A DNA stretch of 64,000 nucleotides from Myxococcales bacterium (GCA_016191815.1 JACPVI010000078.1:1-64000); one strand, 5' to 3'; positions 26,936 to 36,408 are shown, numbered from the stretch's first letter. The notes: generated by a model not told the origin, from the letters alone. Numbers and translations are program-made.

Positions 26936-27183
26936 AGCTTGGACCAATCCTCGTCCTCCCATGCTTGAAGGATGCCGCTGTCCGCCGGGACGTCCACCAG
27001 CCGCTCCGGAAAGCGCTCGTAGCCCGCCTTGACCTTCAGGTCGGCCTCGGCGTTGGCCATGAGTCGAAGCTGCGCCCGCAAGGAGTCGCGGATCAGCTCG
27101 GAACGGCTCTTCCTCGCAAGCTCGGCGTAGCGGTCCAGAGCCTCCAGCAGCCCATCGTCGAGAACCACCTGTACGGGCTTCAT
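26848..27183 (-). CDS. ribbon-helix-helix antitoxin of the MazF pair
   Basis: The 111-residue protein begins with a ribbon-helix-helix domain (KPVQVVLDDGLLEALDRY, then SRSELIRDSLRAQL), which should bind its own promoter as a dimer. The acidic segment AWEDEDWSKLW (near 75-85) is the usual toxin-binding tail. Family members typically stop about here. This one continues for some 25 Arg/Ser-rich residues that overlap the toxin gene in another frame by 88 bases. The extension is probably a by-product of a lost stop codon. An AT-rich, promoter-like stretch lies immediately upstream. Confidence 0.82.
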   Translation of the reverse strand: MKPVQVVLDDGLLEALDRYAELARKSRSELIRDSLRAQLRLMANAEADLKVKAGYERFPERLVDVPADSGILQAWEDEDWSKLWREGKSAGTASRRRTRRGQSSSSRARRA

Positions 27184-27189
27184 AGCGAA

Positions 27190-27218
27190 AAGATATGTGG
27201 AACGATGCTCAACAACAA
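27190..27218 (-). promoter_or_regulatory. candidate promoter of the toxin-antitoxin pair
   Basis: On the minus strand TTGTTG (27218-27213) and TATCTT (27195-27190) are 17 bases apart, resembling sigma-70 -35 and -10 boxes. The antitoxin ATG follows only six bases after the -10, so transcripts would be almost leaderless. The spot is distinctly AT-rich in GC-rich surroundings. This is a prediction from sequence alone. Confidence 0.35.
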
Positions 27219-27241
27219 GGTTCAACAATCAGCCGGCGGGC

Positions 27242-28465
27242 TCAGTTGGCTCGCAAGGCGTCGACCGGGTTCAGCCGCGAGGCCCGCCAGGCGGGATAGG
27301 CCGAGGCCACCGCGGAGGCCAGCACCGCCGCCACCACCGCCATCAGGGTGAACTGGGGCGACACCCAGGGACGGAGCAGCACCTTTCCCGACGTCCCTGC
27401 CAGCTCCAGCGGGATGCCTTTCAACGCCACCGCGAAGAGGAAGCCTCGGCCGATGAGCGCTCCCAGGACGCCGCCCAGAGCGCCGAGCACCATCGCCTCG
27501 AGAAGGAACATCCACAACACCTGCCTTCGCCGCACCCCCACCGCGAGCATGGTGCCGATCTCCCGCACCCGCTCGAACACGCTCATCAGCATGGTGTTGA
27601 CGATGCCGGTGAGGACGATCACGAACAGCACCACCCCTATCCCGCCCAGCACCACCTGCTGGCGCACGATGACGTCCCGCACGAAGGGCTGCAGCTCCTT
27701 CCAGGTGTGCACCTCGTAGCCGGACCCGAGGAGCTGCCTCAGCTCGGAGGCGATCCGCTCCAGCTCGGAGAGGCTCGAAACCCCCACCGCATACTCCGTC
27801 ACCTTCCCCTCCAGCTCGAGGAGCTGCTGCGCCGTCTGTAGCGGCATCGCCACCACCCGCTTGTTCTCGAAAGGCAGGCTGCTCACCGTGAGCCCCTTCA
27901 CTTGCAGGTCCATCGCGTTGGCGCGGCCCTCGGGGCTCGAGGTCTGCACCGAGACCGAGTCCATGAGCCCAAGCCCGAAGCTTTGCCCCAGCTCGTATCC
28001 CACCAGCGCCGCCGCCGAGTCGCCCTCCGAGAGCGGCTGGCCGCCCTCCTTCACCAGCGCCGCCGAGCGCGGACAGGCCTCCAGCTCGCGCACCGGATCC
28101 ACCCCGCGGCCCACGAACATGGTCTGGCTCACCCCGTTGCTCACCAGCCCGCCGAATTGAATGCGCCCCGCCACCCCGGCCACCCCACGCACCGAGCGGA
28201 GCCTCGCGAGCATCTCCTCGTCGTACGGCATCGACAGCCGGGTGGGCGAAGCCTCGATGTCCTCGGCGTAGCCGGCGCGGTGGATCTGCAGCGCCCCGGT
28301 GCGGCCCTGCACCACGTCCTGGATCATCAGCTCGTGGGTGCCCACGACGAAGCCGCGCAGCACCACCACCAGCGCCACCCCCAGGAGGATCGCCGCCAAG
28401 GTGACCCCGCTCCGGCGCCGGTTGCGGCGGACGTTGCGCGCGGCGAGCGAGGGAAGCCGGCTCAT
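27242..28465 (-). CDS. ABC transporter permease, LolC/E-MacB type (second)
   Basis: The 407-residue protein has the FtsX/MacB topology. One N-terminal membrane helix (TLAAILLGVALVVVLRGFVVG) is followed by a large periplasmic domain (about 45-270) and three C-terminal membrane helices with VFERVREIGTMLAVGVRRRQ between the first two. That cytoplasmic loop couples to the LolD-type ATPase. Its ATG overlaps the stop of the upstream permease by four bases, so the two are translationally coupled and probably form a heterodimer. The cognate ATPase is encoded 3.5 kb downstream, beyond the toxin-antitoxin and hydrolase genes. Confidence 0.9.
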   Translation of the reverse strand: MSRLPSLAARNVRRNRRRSGVTLAAILLGVALVVVLRGFVVGTHELMIQDVVQGRTGALQIHRAGYAEDIEASPTRLSMPYDEEMLARLRSVRGVAGVAGRIQFGGLVSNGVSQTMFVGRGVDPVRELEACPRSAALVKEGGQPLSEGDSAAALVGYELGQSFGLGLMDSVSVQTSSPEGRANAMDLQVKGLTVSSLPFENKRVVAMPLQTAQQLLELEGKVTEYAVGVSSLSELERIASELRQLLGSGYEVHTWKELQPFVRDVIVRQQVVLGGIGVVLFVIVLTGIVNTMLMSVFERVREIGTMLAVGVRRRQVLWMFLLEAMVLGALGGVLGALIGRGFLFAVALKGIPLELAGTSGKVLLRPWVSPQFTLMAVVAAVLASAVASAYPAWRASRLNPVDALRAN

Positions 28466-29754
28466 ACGTGCTGCAAAGCCTCCACCGGCCTGAGCGCGCT
28501 GGCCCTCATCGCCGGCCAGAGCGTGGCGAGCGCCGCACCGACGACGGCCAGCGCCAGCGCCGCGGCCACGTAGTCCAGCCCCACGAAGGGCCGGATGATG
28601 GACTCGGTGGTGGCCCCCGGCGCGGGCAGGTGGATGCCGACCCGGTGGAGCCAGCGCACCACCAGGTAGCCGAGCGAGACGCCCACCGCGCCGCCGATCG
28701 CGCCGAGGATCGCTCCCTCCATCAAGAAGAGCGCCACCACCTGGCGCCGCCGCATCCCCACCGCGAGCATGGTGCCGATCTCCCGCACCCGCTCCAGAAC
28801 GCTCATCAGCATCGAGTTGACGATGCCCAGCAACGCCACCGCCAGGAAGATGGAGCTGATCACCCCGAAGATGAAGTCCGCCGTGCCGGTGATCTCCCCG
28901 AAGAAGGGAAACAGCTCGTCCCAGCGGTGCACCTCGTAGCTCGGCCCGAGGGCGGCGGCGAGCGCGGCGGCGACCTTCGGCGCGTCCTCCAGGGGTTCGA
29001 CCGCTACCGCCAGCTCGGTCACCCTCCCCTCCATCCGCAGGAGTCTCTGGGCGGTGCCGAGCGGGACCAACCCGACCTTCTTGTCACCGGGCATCACCGA
29101 GAGCAGCGCCCCGCCCAGCACCACGTTCTCCCCGTTGAGCGCCCCGTCCCGGTCGGCGGCCAGGAGCGCCGAGCGCTGCTCGAGCGGCGGCCTCGGAGCC
29201 CCTTCGGCCTCGGGCTCGATCCGCAGCCCCTTGGCGAAAGCGCCGTTGAGAATGATCTCGTCCGAGTCGGGGGCGGGGAACATCCTTCCGGCGCCGACCC
29301 ACTCCATCCGTTTCCAGGCCACCTTCCGCTCCGCTTCGGGGTCGATCGCCGTGGCGAGGAAGAAGGAGGTCTTCCCCTTCTCTTCCTCGGTCGGCTCTCG
29401 CTCTTCGCCGGGTGGGAGTCGATCCGGAGTGGAGAGCATCGCCCCGAACTGAATGCGCGGAGAGACCGCCACCACCCCCGGTACCGAGAGGATCCGCTCG
29501 CGAAGCTCGGGCGTGTCCTCCAGGTCCAGGCCGAGCGGCGAGGCCAAGACGTTCGCCATGTAGCCGGCGCGGTGCACCTGGAGCACGCCGAATTGGCCGT
29601 AGACCAGGTTCTCGATCATCACCCGCTGCTGGCCGTTGATGAAGCCTCGGAGGGTGACCAGCGCGCCCATTCCCACCACCAGCGCCACGAGCGAGATGAC
29701 CGTCCGCCGGCGGTTGCGCGAGAGGTTCCGGCTGGCGAAACCGAAAAGCCGCAT
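28462..29754 (-). CDS. ABC transporter permease, LolC/E-MacB type (first)
   Basis: The 430-residue permease is a diverged paralogue of the following gene. Its N-terminus (LFGFASRNLSRNRRRTVISL) leads into one membrane helix. A larger periplasmic domain (about 45-290) contains an acidic insertion (EREPTEEEKGKTSFF). The three C-terminal helices enclose VLERVREIGTMLAVGMRRRQ, near-identical to the paralogue. Two different permeases with a LolD-like ATPase match the LolCDE arrangement. The gene follows the UDG gene by 13 bases on the same strand. Confidence 0.9.
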   Translation of the reverse strand: MRLFGFASRNLSRNRRRTVISLVALVVGMGALVTLRGFINGQQRVMIENLVYGQFGVLQVHRAGYMANVLASPLGLDLEDTPELRERILSVPGVVAVSPRIQFGAMLSTPDRLPPGEEREPTEEEKGKTSFFLATAIDPEAERKVAWKRMEWVGAGRMFPAPDSDEIILNGAFAKGLRIEPEAEGAPRPPLEQRSALLAADRDGALNGENVVLGGALLSVMPGDKKVGLVPLGTAQRLLRMEGRVTELAVAVEPLEDAPKVAAALAAALGPSYEVHRWDELFPFFGEITGTADFIFGVISSIFLAVALLGIVNSMLMSVLERVREIGTMLAVGMRRRQVVALFLMEGAILGAIGGAVGVSLGYLVVRWLHRVGIHLPAPGATTESIIRPFVGLDYVAAALALAVVGAALATLWPAMRASALRPVEALQHV

Positions 29755-29767
29755 CAGCGCCCTGACC

Positions 29768-30520
29768 CTAACCCTCTCCCGCGCCGCGGGGGAGGGGATG
29801 CGCTCGGGAGGGCCTGAGTGGCGCCGCCCGCAGCGCGCCGCCCGAAGGACTCACTGCCTTGGAACGCCGGAACAGGCGAGCTACGGCCGGGTGGCGGCTG
29901 ATCAGCCGGAGCGACCGCTCGAGCAAGCTCGCCCCGGGGCGGGTCCTAGGCCAGGTGGAGGCGCCGCTCGGATGCGGGAGGCAGACCACCTCCATCTCCC
30001 GGCCGTGGTAGCGCACCCGCCGCTGCCGGCCGACCACCTCGACGAGCGGCGCCTTCTCGCCCAGCACCTGCTCGATGGCCAAGGTCCCCACCGGGATGAC
30101 CAACTCCGGCTCGAGGATGGCCACCTCCCGCTCCAGGTAGCGCCGGCAATTCGCCACCTCGCCCGCATCCGGCCGCCGGTCGCCTCCCCCCTTCGCCTTG
30201 CCCGGGAAGCAGCGGGCCACCGCGGCGATGTACACCCGGGAGCGGAACTCCTCCTCGCCCGCTCCCAACGCCCGCTCGAACCACCGGAACATCGTCTTCC
30301 CCGCGGTCCACGCGAATGGCCGGCCGAAAGTTCCCTCCCGCGGTCCCGGGGCTTGGCCCACCAGGAGCACCCGGCTCGTCACCGCCTCTCCATGCACCAC
30401 CGGGCCCAGCACCCCGGGACAGAGGCGACAGCCGTCCATCTGGCGGTGCAGCGCCAGGAGCTTGCGGCGGGGTTCCACACCGAGGTTCCTAGCGAAGCGC
30501 CCGGCGCGATGCGAGCCCAT
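29768..30520 (-). CDS. uracil-DNA glycosylase family protein, Fe-S type
   Basis: The 250-residue enzyme has the family 4/5 UDG motifs: GQAPGPREGTFGRPF (motif 1, uracil pocket and catalytic region) and LPHPSGAS (motif 2). Four cysteines suit a [4Fe-4S] cluster: Cys31 and Cys34 in CRLCPG, one in ARCFPGK and one in ANCRRYL. It should excise uracil from DNA. The last dozen residues (RAHPLPRGAGEG) are encoded by a palindromic repeat, so the gene appears to have been extended by that element. It diverges from the Ser/Thr kinase gene 109 bases away. Confidence 0.86.
   Translation of the reverse strand: MGSHRAGRFARNLGVEPRRKLLALHRQMDGCRLCPGVLGPVVHGEAVTSRVLLVGQAPGPREGTFGRPFAWTAGKTMFRWFERALGAGEEEFRSRVYIAAVARCFPGKAKGGGDRRPDAGEVANCRRYLEREVAILEPELVIPVGTLAIEQVLGEKAPLVEVVGRQRRVRYHGREMEVVCLPHPSGASTWPRTRPGASLLERSLRLISRHPAVARLFRRSKAVSPSGGALRAAPLRPSRAHPLPRGAGEG
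29772..29796. repeat. REP-like palindrome at the 3' end of the UDG gene
   Basis: Twelve bases on each side of a single central base pair with each other, allowing one G-T wobble (CCCTCTCCCGCG / CGCGGGGGAGGG). The preceding CCCTGACCCTAA extends the motif. Related sequences occur near 46629-46670 and 43165-43185. It may act as a REP element or terminator for both neighbours. Confidence 0.55.
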
Positions 30521-30629
30521 TCGCAGGCGGCGAAGTCAAGCGCGCGCTCGTTCGCGCCCGCGGACGGCCTCACCTACGGTTGTCCGCCCGCGCCGGCTTC
30601 CGTTAGCCTGTCGCATCGCCTTGGGCACC

Positions 30630-32465
30630 GTGGAGACAACCGCCATCTCGCGCGGCAAGTCGCCGGACGTCATCCCCGGCTACCGGCTGGAGAAGCTCGT
30701 CGGCAAGGGCGGGATGGGAGAGGTGCACCAGGCGACCCAGCTCTCTTTGGGACGGAAGGTGGCGCTCAAGCTGCTCGCCCCGGACCTGGCCAAGGACCAG
30801 GCCTTCGTGGGCCGCTTCGAGAAGGAGGGCGCCGCCCTCGCCGCCCTCTCCCACCCCAACGTGGTCTCCATCGTCGACCAGGGGAAGACCGACTTCACCT
30901 ACTACCTGGTGATGGAGTACGTCGATGGCCCGTCCCTGCGCGAGGTGATGCGCTCGCCTCTGCTCGAGCCCTCCTCGGCGCTGAAGATCATCCTGGAGAT
31001 CTGCCGGGCCATCGACTACGCGCACAACCGCGGCGTCATCCACCGCGACCTCAAGCCGGAGAACATCCTCTTCGACGAGCAGGCGGGCGGCATCGCCAAG
31101 GTGACCGACTTCGGGCTGGCCGGCTTCGCCGAGAGCGCCCAGGACGCGAGCAAGTTCAACCTCACCGAGACCCACGTGGCGATGGGCACCGCCTCGTACA
31201 TGGCGCCCGAGCAGCGGGTGGACGCGAAGAGCGCCGACCACCGCGCCGACGTCTACTCGCTCGGGGTGGTGCTCTACGAGCTTGTGGTGGGCGAGGTGCC
31301 GCTGGGCAACTTCGATCCGCCCTCCACCCGCAAGCCGGGCGTCGACCGTCGGATCGACGACATCGTGGCGCGGTGCCTCAAGCCGCTCCCGGCCGACCGC
31401 TACCAGAAGGTGTCGGACCTGATCGCCGAGCTGGAGCCTCTGGTCCCGGTCACCCTCTCACAGCTCCCCCGGAAGGCCAGCGCGGTGCAAAGGGCCAAGC
31501 TGGCGCTCTCCAACGCCGCTCGGAAAGTGGCCCGGGCGGTGGCGATCCTCCTGGTGGCGGCGGCACTGGGAGTCCTCTTGGGAGCCTTTCTCCGCTCCCG
31601 AAAGCAGGAGCTCCCTACCTCCGGGGCGGAGCTGGCCTCCATCACCGGCTCCACCTGGCCGCTCACCGCGGAGGGCCGGGTGGATCCATCCGGCCAGCTC
31701 GAGCGGAGGAGGGTGCTGCTTGGGGACGGGCCGGACACGCTTTCGGTGGTAGCCCACGGGCGCAAGCCCTCGCTCGTGGGAGGCGCGATCGCCTTCGGGC
31801 CGGTGGAGCGATCGGCCTCGGCGGGGCGCGCGCTCCTCGACGCCGACGTCGACGGAGTGGGCCTCAGCTTGAGCGCCGAAGCGAAGACCAGCGCGCCTGC
31901 GGCGGGGATGTTCTCCTCGCTCCGGAGCTTCTTCTTCGGGCCCCCCAAGGAGGCGAAGAGCGCCCTGCTCCTGGTGGGAGAGCCCGGCCGCTACGTGGCG
32001 CTCTCGGTGGGCGCGGGCGACTCGCCGCCCACGGTGGAGTGGGCGCTGGGAAGCGAGCGGCGGGGAATGATGTCCAGCGCCATCAACCTCGGCCGCGGCC
32101 CCGTACGCTTGGAGCTGCTCTTCGACGAGAAGCGCGGCGAGCTTTCCGCCTTCGTGGGCGCGGAGCAGGACCGGCGGCTGGTGGGAGACCCGCTTGACCT
32201 CGGGCCGGGATGGAAGAAGCTGTTCGGCCAGATGCCGAAGGGCGCGGTGGGGTGCCTCGAGGGGAGCTGCCGGTTCGAGAAGGTCCGGCTGGTGGTGGAT
32301 TTGCCCAAGCCGCCTCCCCCTCCGCCCGAGCCTCCGCCTGAGCCCAAGCCCGAGCCGAAGGTGGCGGTGGTCAAGGCTCCGGCCAAGCCGGCGAGCAAGC
32401 CCGCCACTCCTCCCAAGCGCCCGGCGACGGCCAAAGGCGCGAACGGGAAGAAGCGTCAGCGCTGA
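30630..32465 (+). CDS. membrane-anchored Hanks-type Ser/Thr protein kinase
   Basis: The kinase domain (about residues 17-285) is complete. It has a glycine loop GKGGMGEV, ATP-binding Lys47 in VALKLL, catalytic loop HRDLKPEN with Asp140, DFG with Asp160, and the APE variant MAPEQR. A membrane helix (about 300-320, VAILLVAAALGVLLGAFL) is followed by a beta-rich sensor-like region that probably lies outside the membrane, and then a Pro/Lys-rich tail (PPPPPEPPPEPKPEPK). The start is GTG 30630; TTG 30621 is also possible. Such kinases are abundant in myxobacteria. The ligand and targets are unknown. Confidence 0.9.
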   Translation: METTAISRGKSPDVIPGYRLEKLVGKGGMGEVHQATQLSLGRKVALKLLAPDLAKDQAFVGRFEKEGAALAALSHPNVVSIVDQGKTDFTYYLVMEYVDGPSLREVMRSPLLEPSSALKIILEICRAIDYAHNRGVIHRDLKPENILFDEQAGGIAKVTDFGLAGFAESAQDASKFNLTETHVAMGTASYMAPEQRVDAKSADHRADVYSLGVVLYELVVGEVPLGNFDPPSTRKPGVDRRIDDIVARCLKPLPADRYQKVSDLIAELEPLVPVTLSQLPRKASAVQRAKLALSNAARKVARAVAILLVAAALGVLLGAFLRSRKQELPTSGAELASITGSTWPLTAEGRVDPSGQLERRRVLLGDGPDTLSVVAHGRKPSLVGGAIAFGPVERSASAGRALLDADVDGVGLSLSAEAKTSAPAAGMFSSLRSFFFGPPKEAKSALLLVGEPGRYVALSVGAGDSPPTVEWALGSERRGMMSSAINLGRGPVRLELLFDEKRGELSAFVGAEQDRRLVGDPLDLGPGWKKLFGQMPKGAVGCLEGSCRFEKVRLVVDLPKPPPPPPEPPPEPKPEPKVAVVKAPAKPASKPATPPKRPATAKGANGKKRQR

Positions 32466-32608
32466 GCCAGCCATCAACCCGCGGCTCTCCGTTTGGGCCC
32501 GCGACCTTCCGCCGCCCCTGCAGCCCGCCAGCCGGGTGAGCCGCCGCTCGGCCTGCACTGGAACGCCTCCCCTGGCGGGAGTGGAACTGCTACGAAGCGC
32601 GTTTCGCG

Positions 32609-35600
32609 ATGCCCCTCGCCCTGCGCCGCGCCCTGCCGCTCCTGATCGCCTCCGGCCTCCTCGCCGGCTGCCCGCGAAGGATGCCGGCTCCCGCGGAGGC
32701 ACTGGAGCTGGCCGCGCTGGAGGCCGAAGGTCCCTCACCCGGCGCGCGCGCGCTGGCCCTCGCCGGGTTCCACGCCTACTTGCTCCGCGGGGAGCCGCAG
32801 AAGGCCCGCGAGCGCTTCGAGGCTTCGCTGGAGCGCGACTCGGCCGAGCCGTACGCGCTCCAGGGGCTCTGGCTCCTCGCCACCCGCGAAGGGCACCCGG
32901 AGCGCGCGCTGGATTACGCCCTGAAGCTGTGCGAGCGCGCCCCTTCGCACCCGCTCTCCACCGCCGCCGCCCGGTACGTGCTGGATTCGGTGGGCACCGC
33001 CACCTCCACTGACCAACAGGTCTTGCAGCGCGCCCCTTCGGCCATCGAGCACGGAGCGGCGGGAGACGTGGCCCACCTGCTGAGGGCCGCGATCGCCCGG
33101 GTCCACGCCAACCGGAGAGAGTCGGCGGCGAGGGCCGCGGCGCTCGCGGCGATGGGCGCGCCCACCACTTTCACGCTGCTCGGCCCGCTCTCCGCCTACC
33201 ACGTGCTCTCCTTCGATGAGCTGACCGAGCCCGAGCGCACCGGCTCGCTGGAAGGGCCGCTCGCCGGCCCCTACGGCCCGCTCTCCCCGAGGACGATGAG
33301 CTTCCCCGATGGGACTTTCTCGCTCGCCGCCGAGCCGCCGCAGGGCGACGGCTACCTCCTCGGGGTGGACCTCGAAGTCCAGGAGGAGGCCGACTACGTG
33401 GTGCGCACCATCAGCTCCGCGCCGCACAAGGCCTACCTCGACGGTACGCTCCTCTTCTCCCGCCGAAGCTTCGAACGGGTGCTGCCCACGGTGAGCGCCT
33501 TTGGGGTCAAGCTCTCTCCCGGGAAGCACCGGCTTCTGCTCCGGCTCTCCAAGGACGAGGGCTCGGCCAGCTTGGCGGTGGCGGTCCTGCGGGCCGACGG
33601 AAGGCCATCGCGGCTCGCCTTCTCCGCCGCGAAGGGCGTGGCCCCGCGCTGGGCCGGCGTGCCGCCGGCGGAGGTGCCCCTGGTGTACCCGGGCGCCTCG
33701 CAGTTCTCCGCCGCCTTGCGCCCCGAGGCCGGAGAGGTCTTGGCCCGCTACCTCGCCGCCAGAGACGGAATGGGGCGCGACCGCGACGGGGCCAAGCGAG
33801 TGGCCTCGCCGCTCTCCTCGGCGCTCTCCGGAGCCGCGCTGAGCGGGCTGATGGCGGACATCGCGCTCGGCGACCGCACCGTCCCTCAAAAGGTGGCGCG
33901 CGGGCGAGCCACCAGAGACCTCGAGGCTACCATCGAGGGAGACAAGGGAGACGTGCACGCGCTCCTCCAGAGCGCCACCCTCGCCCTGGAGGATGGGCGA
34001 CACGCCGAGGGGGCCGAGTTGGTCCAGCGGGCACGCGCGGCAGCTTCTCCCGCCGGCTTCCCGGTGGCGATGCTCGAGGCAAGGCTGCAGCTCGCCCTCG
34101 GAGTGGACGCCGAGGCGGAAAAGGCGGCCCAGCAGGCGGAGCAGTCGCTCCCCGGCCTGTGCGACGCGCTCTCTTTGCGCTACGACGTGGCGCGGCGGCG
34201 CGACGCGGCGGAGCTGGCCGACCGCCTCTTGAAGGGGCTCTGGCACTGCCCCGGCTCGCTCACCCGGGAGGCCGAGCACGCCCGGTCTCGCGGGGCGCTC
34301 GAGCCCGCGGCGGCCTCCTACGAAGAGCTGGTGGCCCAGGACCCGAGCCACGTCCCCACCGCCAGCGCGCTGGTGGACCTCTACGTCTCCCTGCGACGCT
34401 ACGAGAAGGCCTCGGCGGTGCTCTCCGGGCTGCGAGAGCTGTGGCCGCGCAACGCCGCCCTGGCCAAGCGGGCGGCCGACGTCCACGAGTTCGCCGGGCG
34501 GCCGGAGCTGGCCCTCGCCGAGCGGGAGCGGGCCTTGGCCCTGGACGGAGGCGACTTGTTGCTCCGGCGAATCGTGGAGCGGGCCAAGACCGGGGGAGAG
34601 CCGCTCTCCTCCCACGCCATCGACGGGAAGGCCGCCATCGCCGCCTACGAGCGAGCGCCTAGAAACGAAGAGACGGTGAGCGCCTACATCCTCGACGCCG
34701 CGGCGGTGCGCGCTTACCCCGACGGCTCCACTTTGGACCGCATCCACATCGTGCAGAAGGCTCTGGATCAAAGCGGTGTGGCCGACGTGGCGGAGGTGAA
34801 CCTCCCCGCCGGCTCGTATGTCCTGGCGCTCCGCACCATCAAGCCCGACGGCACGGTGCTGGAGCCGGAGAGCATCGAGGGCAAGGAGTCGGTCAGCCTC
34901 CCCGGAGTGCAGGTGGGCGACTACGTCGAGTACGAGTACCTGCAGGCCAACGCCCCGCGCGGCCCGGCCCAGCCCGGCTTTACCGCCTCGAGCTTCTACT
35001 TCCAGATCGCCAAGCAGCCGAACAACTGGTCCACCTATGCCGTGGTGGCGCCGAAGGGCACCAAGCTCTCGGTGGACGCGCACAACATGAAGGCCCCCAA
35101 GCCCGAGCGCCGCGGCGAGGAGGAGGTGTTCTTCCACGAGGAGCGCGCGGTGCCACCGTATATCCCCGAGCCGAACGGGCCTCCCTCGGCGAACGAGTAC
35201 CTCCCCTTCGTGAGCGTGGGGGCGGGCACCGAGGGGAACGAAGGAGTGGTGGCGGCGTACGCCGACGCCTACTTGGACCGAGGGCTGCTCAGCTTCGAGG
35301 TGGAGGAGTTCGCCCTAAAGGCCACCTCGGGCAAGACCGGCCTCGAAGCGGTGCGGGCGCTCTACGCGGCGGTGATGGAGAAGCTCCAGGGGAGGGACTC
35401 CGGCCTCAACCTCTCGGCGGCGGCGTCGCTGGCGCAGGACCGGGGCAGCCGGCTGTGGGCGCTCAAGGCCTCTCTGGAGGCGATCGGCGTCCCCGCGCGG
35501 CTGGCGGCGGTGCGGACCTTCTCCACCGATCCGGCCGCCTACCGCTTCCCCAACGAGGGCCTGCTCCCCTACGTCTGCGTGCGCGTGGAGCTGCCCGGCG

Positions 35601-36388
35601 GCGAAGTGGTCTGGCTCGACCCGGCGGTGCGCTACGGGCCGTTCGGCGAGCTGCCCGAGCAGGCCAGCGGAGAGCGCCAGGCCTATCTCCTCCCCGAGCC
35701 CGGCCGGCCGCTCTCGAAGGTGAAGACACCGCCCAAGACCGAGCGGCTGGGAAAGCTGGTCTCGCTCTCGCTCAGGCTCGAGCCGGACGGCACCCTGGCG
35801 GGCGAGGGAGAGGAGAGCTACTCCGGCTTCGAGGCGGCTCAGCTCGCCGAGGCTTTGGAGGCGCTCTCCCCCGACCAGCGGGACCAGGCGCTGCAGAGCG
35901 CGCTCTCGCGCTACTTCGGCGGCGCCGAGCTGTCGTCGGTGAAGCTCGACATCCATCGCGAGGTGGGCGCGCCGCTCAAGGTGCGTTACGAGTTCAAGGC
36001 CCCGCGCTTCGCCCGGCAGGAAAGCGACGGGAAGCTGGTGCTCGGCTCGGTGACTTTCCCCGCCTACCTCGGGAGGAGGTTCGTGCAGGTCGGCTCCCGG
36101 CGGACGCCGCTGTACATCGACTCCACCGAATCGAGCGTCACCAAGGCCACCTTGGAGCTACCGGCCGGCTTCAAGCTCCAGGACCTGCTTCCCGAGGCGA
36201 AGGCGAATGGCCGCTACGGGCGATTCGTCCGCCGGGAGCGGGTTGAGGGCGAGAAGCTCCTCATCGAGGAGGAGTACCGGCTGGAGATGGCGAGGGTCCC
36301 GGTGGATCAGTACGAGGACTTCGGCCGCTTCGCCGGAGAGGTGGACCTCATCCAGGCGAGGGACCTCGTCGTCACTTCCGGGCGGTGA
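32609..36388 (+). CDS. TPR / DUF3857 / inactive transglutaminase-like lipoprotein
   Basis: The 1259-residue product starts with a lipoprotein signal ending LLAGC (Cys21). Its layout parallels the 1220-aa protein at 2644: TPR-like helices to about 680, a DUF3857 domain (about 690-870) and a transglutaminase-like core (about 890-1010). The catalytic Cys is gone: the equivalent helix reads AQDRGSRLWALKASL with no cysteine. The His position is Val in PYVCVRVEL. Only the Asp in VVWLDPAVRY remains. It is therefore probably a non-enzymatic paralogue that binds the same type of substrate or partner. The kinase lies upstream, with 143 bases between. Confidence 0.86.
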   Translation: MPLALRRALPLLIASGLLAGCPRRMPAPAEALELAALEAEGPSPGARALALAGFHAYLLRGEPQKARERFEASLERDSAEPYALQGLWLLATREGHPERALDYALKLCERAPSHPLSTAAARYVLDSVGTATSTDQQVLQRAPSAIEHGAAGDVAHLLRAAIARVHANRRESAARAAALAAMGAPTTFTLLGPLSAYHVLSFDELTEPERTGSLEGPLAGPYGPLSPRTMSFPDGTFSLAAEPPQGDGYLLGVDLEVQEEADYVVRTISSAPHKAYLDGTLLFSRRSFERVLPTVSAFGVKLSPGKHRLLLRLSKDEGSASLAVAVLRADGRPSRLAFSAAKGVAPRWAGVPPAEVPLVYPGASQFSAALRPEAGEVLARYLAARDGMGRDRDGAKRVASPLSSALSGAALSGLMADIALGDRTVPQKVARGRATRDLEATIEGDKGDVHALLQSATLALEDGRHAEGAELVQRARAAASPAGFPVAMLEARLQLALGVDAEAEKAAQQAEQSLPGLCDALSLRYDVARRRDAAELADRLLKGLWHCPGSLTREAEHARSRGALEPAAASYEELVAQDPSHVPTASALVDLYVSLRRYEKASAVLSGLRELWPRNAALAKRAADVHEFAGRPELALAERERALALDGGDLLLRRIVERAKTGGEPLSSHAIDGKAAIAAYERAPRNEETVSAYILDAAAVRAYPDGSTLDRIHIVQKALDQSGVADVAEVNLPAGSYVLALRTIKPDGTVLEPESIEGKESVSLPGVQVGDYVEYEYLQANAPRGPAQPGFTASSFYFQIAKQPNNWSTYAVVAPKGTKLSVDAHNMKAPKPERRGEEEVFFHEERAVPPYIPEPNGPPSANEYLPFVSVGAGTEGNEGVVAAYADAYLDRGLLSFEVEEFALKATSGKTGLEAVRALYAAVMEKLQGRDSGLNLSAAASLAQDRGSRLWALKASLEAIGVPARLAAVRTFSTDPAAYRFPNEGLLPYVCVRVELPGGEVVWLDPAVRYGPFGELPEQASGERQAYLLPEPGRPLSKVKTPPKTERLGKLVSLSLRLEPDGTLAGEGEESYSGFEAAQLAEALEALSPDQRDQALQSALSRYFGGAELSSVKLDIHREVGAPLKVRYEFKAPRFARQESDGKLVLGSVTFPAYLGRRFVQVGSRRTPLYIDSTESSVTKATLELPAGFKLQDLLPEAKANGRYGRFVRRERVEGEKLLIEEEYRLEMARVPVDQYEDFGRFAGEVDLIQARDLVVTSGR

Positions 36389-36408
36389 TGGCGCTCGCGA
36401 ACCGGCTG

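Noticed and set aside
30198-30629. Upstream extension of the Ser/Thr kinase
   Set aside because: It overlaps the divergent UDG gene and is Arg/Pro-rich. The kinase domain begins normally just after GTG 30630.
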